Below are positions 12,522 to 13,914 of a stretch of 13,914 nt of DNA, piece after piece. The stretch lies in assembly GCA_046262635.1 (NCBI GenBank), contig JBHEMK010000113.1:1-13914 (forward strand). Direction: 5' to 3'. Below the pieces are notes generated by a model that was not told the origin of the DNA, did not search any database, and saw only the letters and a program-made list of their open reading frames with translations. Both the position numbers and the translations under genes were made by a program. Source of the DNA: JBHEMK01 sp046262635. Its GTDB lineage: Bacteria > Actinomycetota > Thermoleophilia > Gaiellales > Gaiellaceae. Each line of letters begins with the position of its first letter. Position 1 is the stretch's first letter.

Positions 12522-13131
12522 AGATCCCGGTGACGCCGAGCCCGGCGAGCTCGAGCATCCTGGTCGGCTCGTTGACCGTGTAGACGGCCGTCTCGAGCCC
12601 GAGCGCCTGCGCGTGGCGGATCGCGCGCGGAGTCGCGCGGGAGTTCTCGAAGCCCGCCGCCCAGGCCGCCGCGGCGCGGCGGACGGAGACGCCGTAGCCG
12701 ACGTGCTGAACCGTGCGCAGGCCGGGGCGGAGCCGGCGCACCTCCTCGAGCGCGCCTGGCTGGAAGCAGACGACGACGGCCTCGTCGTCGAGGATCGCCA
12801 GCGTGCGGGTGATGACGTCGTGGCGCCGGTAGCGGTAGGGCGTCTTGAGCTCGACCATCACGCCGATCCGGCCACGGCAGAGCGCGAGCACCTGCTCGAG
12901 CATCGGCAGGCCTGCGCGGTCGCGCGGCGGGCCGTGCGTGACGACGAGCGCGCCGTCCCGCCGCGCGTGGACGTCGAACTCGACGTAGTCGGCGCCGAGC
13001 TCGATCGCGCGCTCGAAGGCCGGCAGGGTGTTCTCCGGCAGGTCCCAGGAGGCCCCCCGGTGCGCGATCACGAGGGTTCTCGCGCAGCGAGCACGGCGGG
13101 CCCGCTCCCCGGGGGGGTCACCCGAGGACAC
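12469..13131 (-). CDS. Glycerophosphodiester phosphodiesterase-like protein, short form
   Basis: The 220-residue product has the GDPD TIM-barrel start: VIAHRGASWDLPENTLPAF with H24, R25 and E33, then YVEFDVHARRDGALVVTH with metal ligands E51 and D53 and the second catalytic histidine H66. These enzymes split glycerophosphodiesters into glycerol 3-phosphate and an alcohol, which would feed GlpD in the same window. Two features are odd. The usual H-D after H66 is H-G, and the expected stretch from the DRTT motif to the 'iPtleevl' helix is nearly absent: only about ten residues join TH to LPMLEQVLAL. Activity is therefore likely but not certain. No signal peptide, so cytoplasmic. The GTG start at 13131 overlaps the HAD stop by 14 bp, and its end overlaps the ATPase gene. 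Confidence 0.86.
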   Translation of the reverse strand: MSSGDPPGERARRARCARTLVIAHRGASWDLPENTLPAFERAIELGADYVEFDVHARRDGALVVTHGPPRDRAGLPMLEQVLALCRGRIGVMVELKTPYRYRRHDVITRTLAILDDEAVVVCFQPGALEEVRRLRPGLRTVQHVGYGVSVRRAAAAWAAGFENSRATPRAIRHAQALGLETAVYTVNEPTRMLELAGLGVTGIFTDRPELARLTLAQLRG

Positions 13132-13762
13132 GGCGCATCAGGGCAGGCGTGATGGCTTCGACCAGTTCGTCGGCCTCGACGAGCCGGGCGGGTGCCAGGG
13201 TGCCGCCGACCGCGAAGACGCGCATGCCCGCGGCCTTCGCCGAGGCGACGCCGGCCTCCGTGTCCTCGAAGACGAGCACGTCTGCCGCCGCGACCCCCTC
13301 CAGCAGGCCCAGGGCCTTCAGGTAGCCCTCCGGATCCGGCTTGCCTTCGATCACGTCATCCGAGGAGACGATCCCGCGGAAGAGCGGGGCCAGTCCCGCC
13401 GCCTCCAGGACCTGCTCGATCTCGGCCCGAGCCGCGCCCGAGACGATCGCCACCGGCACCCGTTCGGCGGCGTAGCGAACCGCCTCCCGGACCGGCTCGT
13501 GGATCGTCGAGCCGTCCGACACGGCCGCACGGTAGCGCCGCACCCGCTCCTCGATCACCGCCTCGGCGTCCGGATGGTCCCGCCCGAGCCAGCGGTAGAC
13601 GATCTCGGGGTCGGACTGCCCGGCCAGGTGGTCGAAGTACTGCTGCGCCGCAAGCGGCTTGCCGTGCTCGGCGAAGAGCTCGCTGAAGATCTGGCAGAGG
13701 ATCGGCTCGTCGGCGGAGAGCGTTCCGTTGAAGTCGAAGACGATCGCGCGGGCGGCGCTCAC
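13118..13762 (-). CDS. HAD-superfamily hydrolase with DxN active-site variant
   Basis: This 214-residue protein has the HAD phosphatase motifs in order: motif I FDFNGTL with nucleophile D10, an alpha-helical cap, motif II IVSGA with S108, motif III lysine K141 in EGKPDPEGY, and motif IV VFEDTEAGVASAKAAGM with E166 and D167. In most phosphatases motif I is DxDGT; here the second Asp, normally the general acid, is Asn12. DxN forms occur among beta-phosphoglucomutase/phosphonatase-like members, but phosphonoacetaldehyde hydrolase itself has a different motif. Probable role: removing phosphate from a small metabolite of the imported compound. The GTG at 13762 overlaps the regulator stop by four bases (GTGA), so GntR, HAD and GDPD genes form one operon. 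Confidence 0.88.
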   Translation of the reverse strand: MSAARAIVFDFNGTLSADEPILCQIFSELFAEHGKPLAAQQYFDHLAGQSDPEIVYRWLGRDHPDAEAVIEERVRRYRAAVSDGSTIHEPVREAVRYAAERVPVAIVSGAARAEIEQVLEAAGLAPLFRGIVSSDDVIEGKPDPEGYLKALGLLEGVAAADVLVFEDTEAGVASAKAAGMRVFAVGGTLAPARLVEADELVEAITPALMRRVLG

Positions 13763-13914
13763 GGCCCCTCGATCCTCAGCTCGGATTCCCAGACGACGCG
13801 GGTGCGGTCGCCGCGGAAGAGGTCGTGCGAGAGCTCGAGCGCCCGACCGGACGCGCTGTAGGCCGTCCGCTCGACGAGCATCACCGGCTCGCCGGTCGCG
13901 ATCCCGAGCGCGTC
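13759..13914 (-). CDS. GntR-family regulator, C-terminal UTRA-domain fragment
   Basis: Only the last 51 residues are inside the window; the DNA-binding part lies beyond the right edge. The visible chain contains LGIATGEPVMLVERTAYSAS, LELSHDLFRGDRTRVVWES and ends IEGP. The GEPV...ERTAY...ELS.D..RGDR pattern is the end of the UTRA ligand-binding domain of HutC-type GntR regulators, which bind small molecules such as sugar phosphates, phosphonates or histidine derivatives. It overlaps the HAD start by four bases, so it is the first seen gene of this operon and likely controls it, and possibly the converging ABC operon. Confidence 0.8.
   Translation of the reverse strand, partial: DALGIATGEPVMLVERTAYSASGRALELSHDLFRGDRTRVVWESELRIEGP

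Noticed and set aside
8531..13914. 2-aminoethylphosphonate uptake and degradation operon (phnSTUV with phnWX)
   Set aside because: No PhnW aminotransferase is present, and the HAD protein has DFNGT rather than the phosphonatase motif; only the transporter type and the GntR/UTRA regulator are shared.

Overview
The window comes from a very GC-rich chromosome with strong G/C preference at third codon positions, short intergenic gaps, many 1-14 bp gene overlaps and GTG/TTG starts. The protein types fit an actinobacterium, probably class Thermoleophilia (Gaiellales or Solirubrobacterales). That placement is inferred from style, not from a marker gene. No rRNA, tRNA, CRISPR array, insertion sequence or phage gene was seen.

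Left part (1-2547, all minus strand): a methylcrotonyl-CoA-type carboxyltransferase, then a small charged protein, a cupin and the start of a GT87-type membrane glycosyltransferase. The last three are packed end to end.

Middle part (2548-4922): about 840 bp with no recognisable gene but several inverted and direct repeats. It leads into a plus-strand two-gene cassette: an XRE helix-turn-helix/TPR regulator and, 16 bp after its stop, a 44-residue peptide gene. The peptide has a Sec-type signal and a ten-base perfect Shine-Dalgarno sequence. A 14-bp perfect stem with a TCCG loop closes the cassette. The layout matches the receptor-peptide pairs of Bacillota (Rap-Phr, PlcR-PapR, NprR-NprX) and is the best candidate here for an undescribed system. 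The only evidence is architecture.

Right part (4952-13914): DNA polymerase IV (plus strand) meets, tail to tail, a minus-strand pair of FAD glycerol-3-phosphate dehydrogenase and PHP metallohydrolase. Divergent from that pair is a complete ABC importer operon: binding protein, two permeases and an ATPase. It runs tail to tail into a minus-strand GntR/UTRA regulator, HAD hydrolase and short glycerophosphodiesterase-like operon. Read together, 5966-13914 looks like a module for taking up and breaking down an organic phosphate or glycerophosphodiester, but the substrate is inferred from neighbours. The divergent control region at 8398-8530 has three GGTGAM elements 10 and 20 bp apart, similar to the GTTCACC unit of actinobacterial PHO boxes.

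Three genes (carboxyltransferase, dinB, PHP hydrolase) have a -10-like hexamer exactly six bases before the start codon, which suggests leaderless transcripts.
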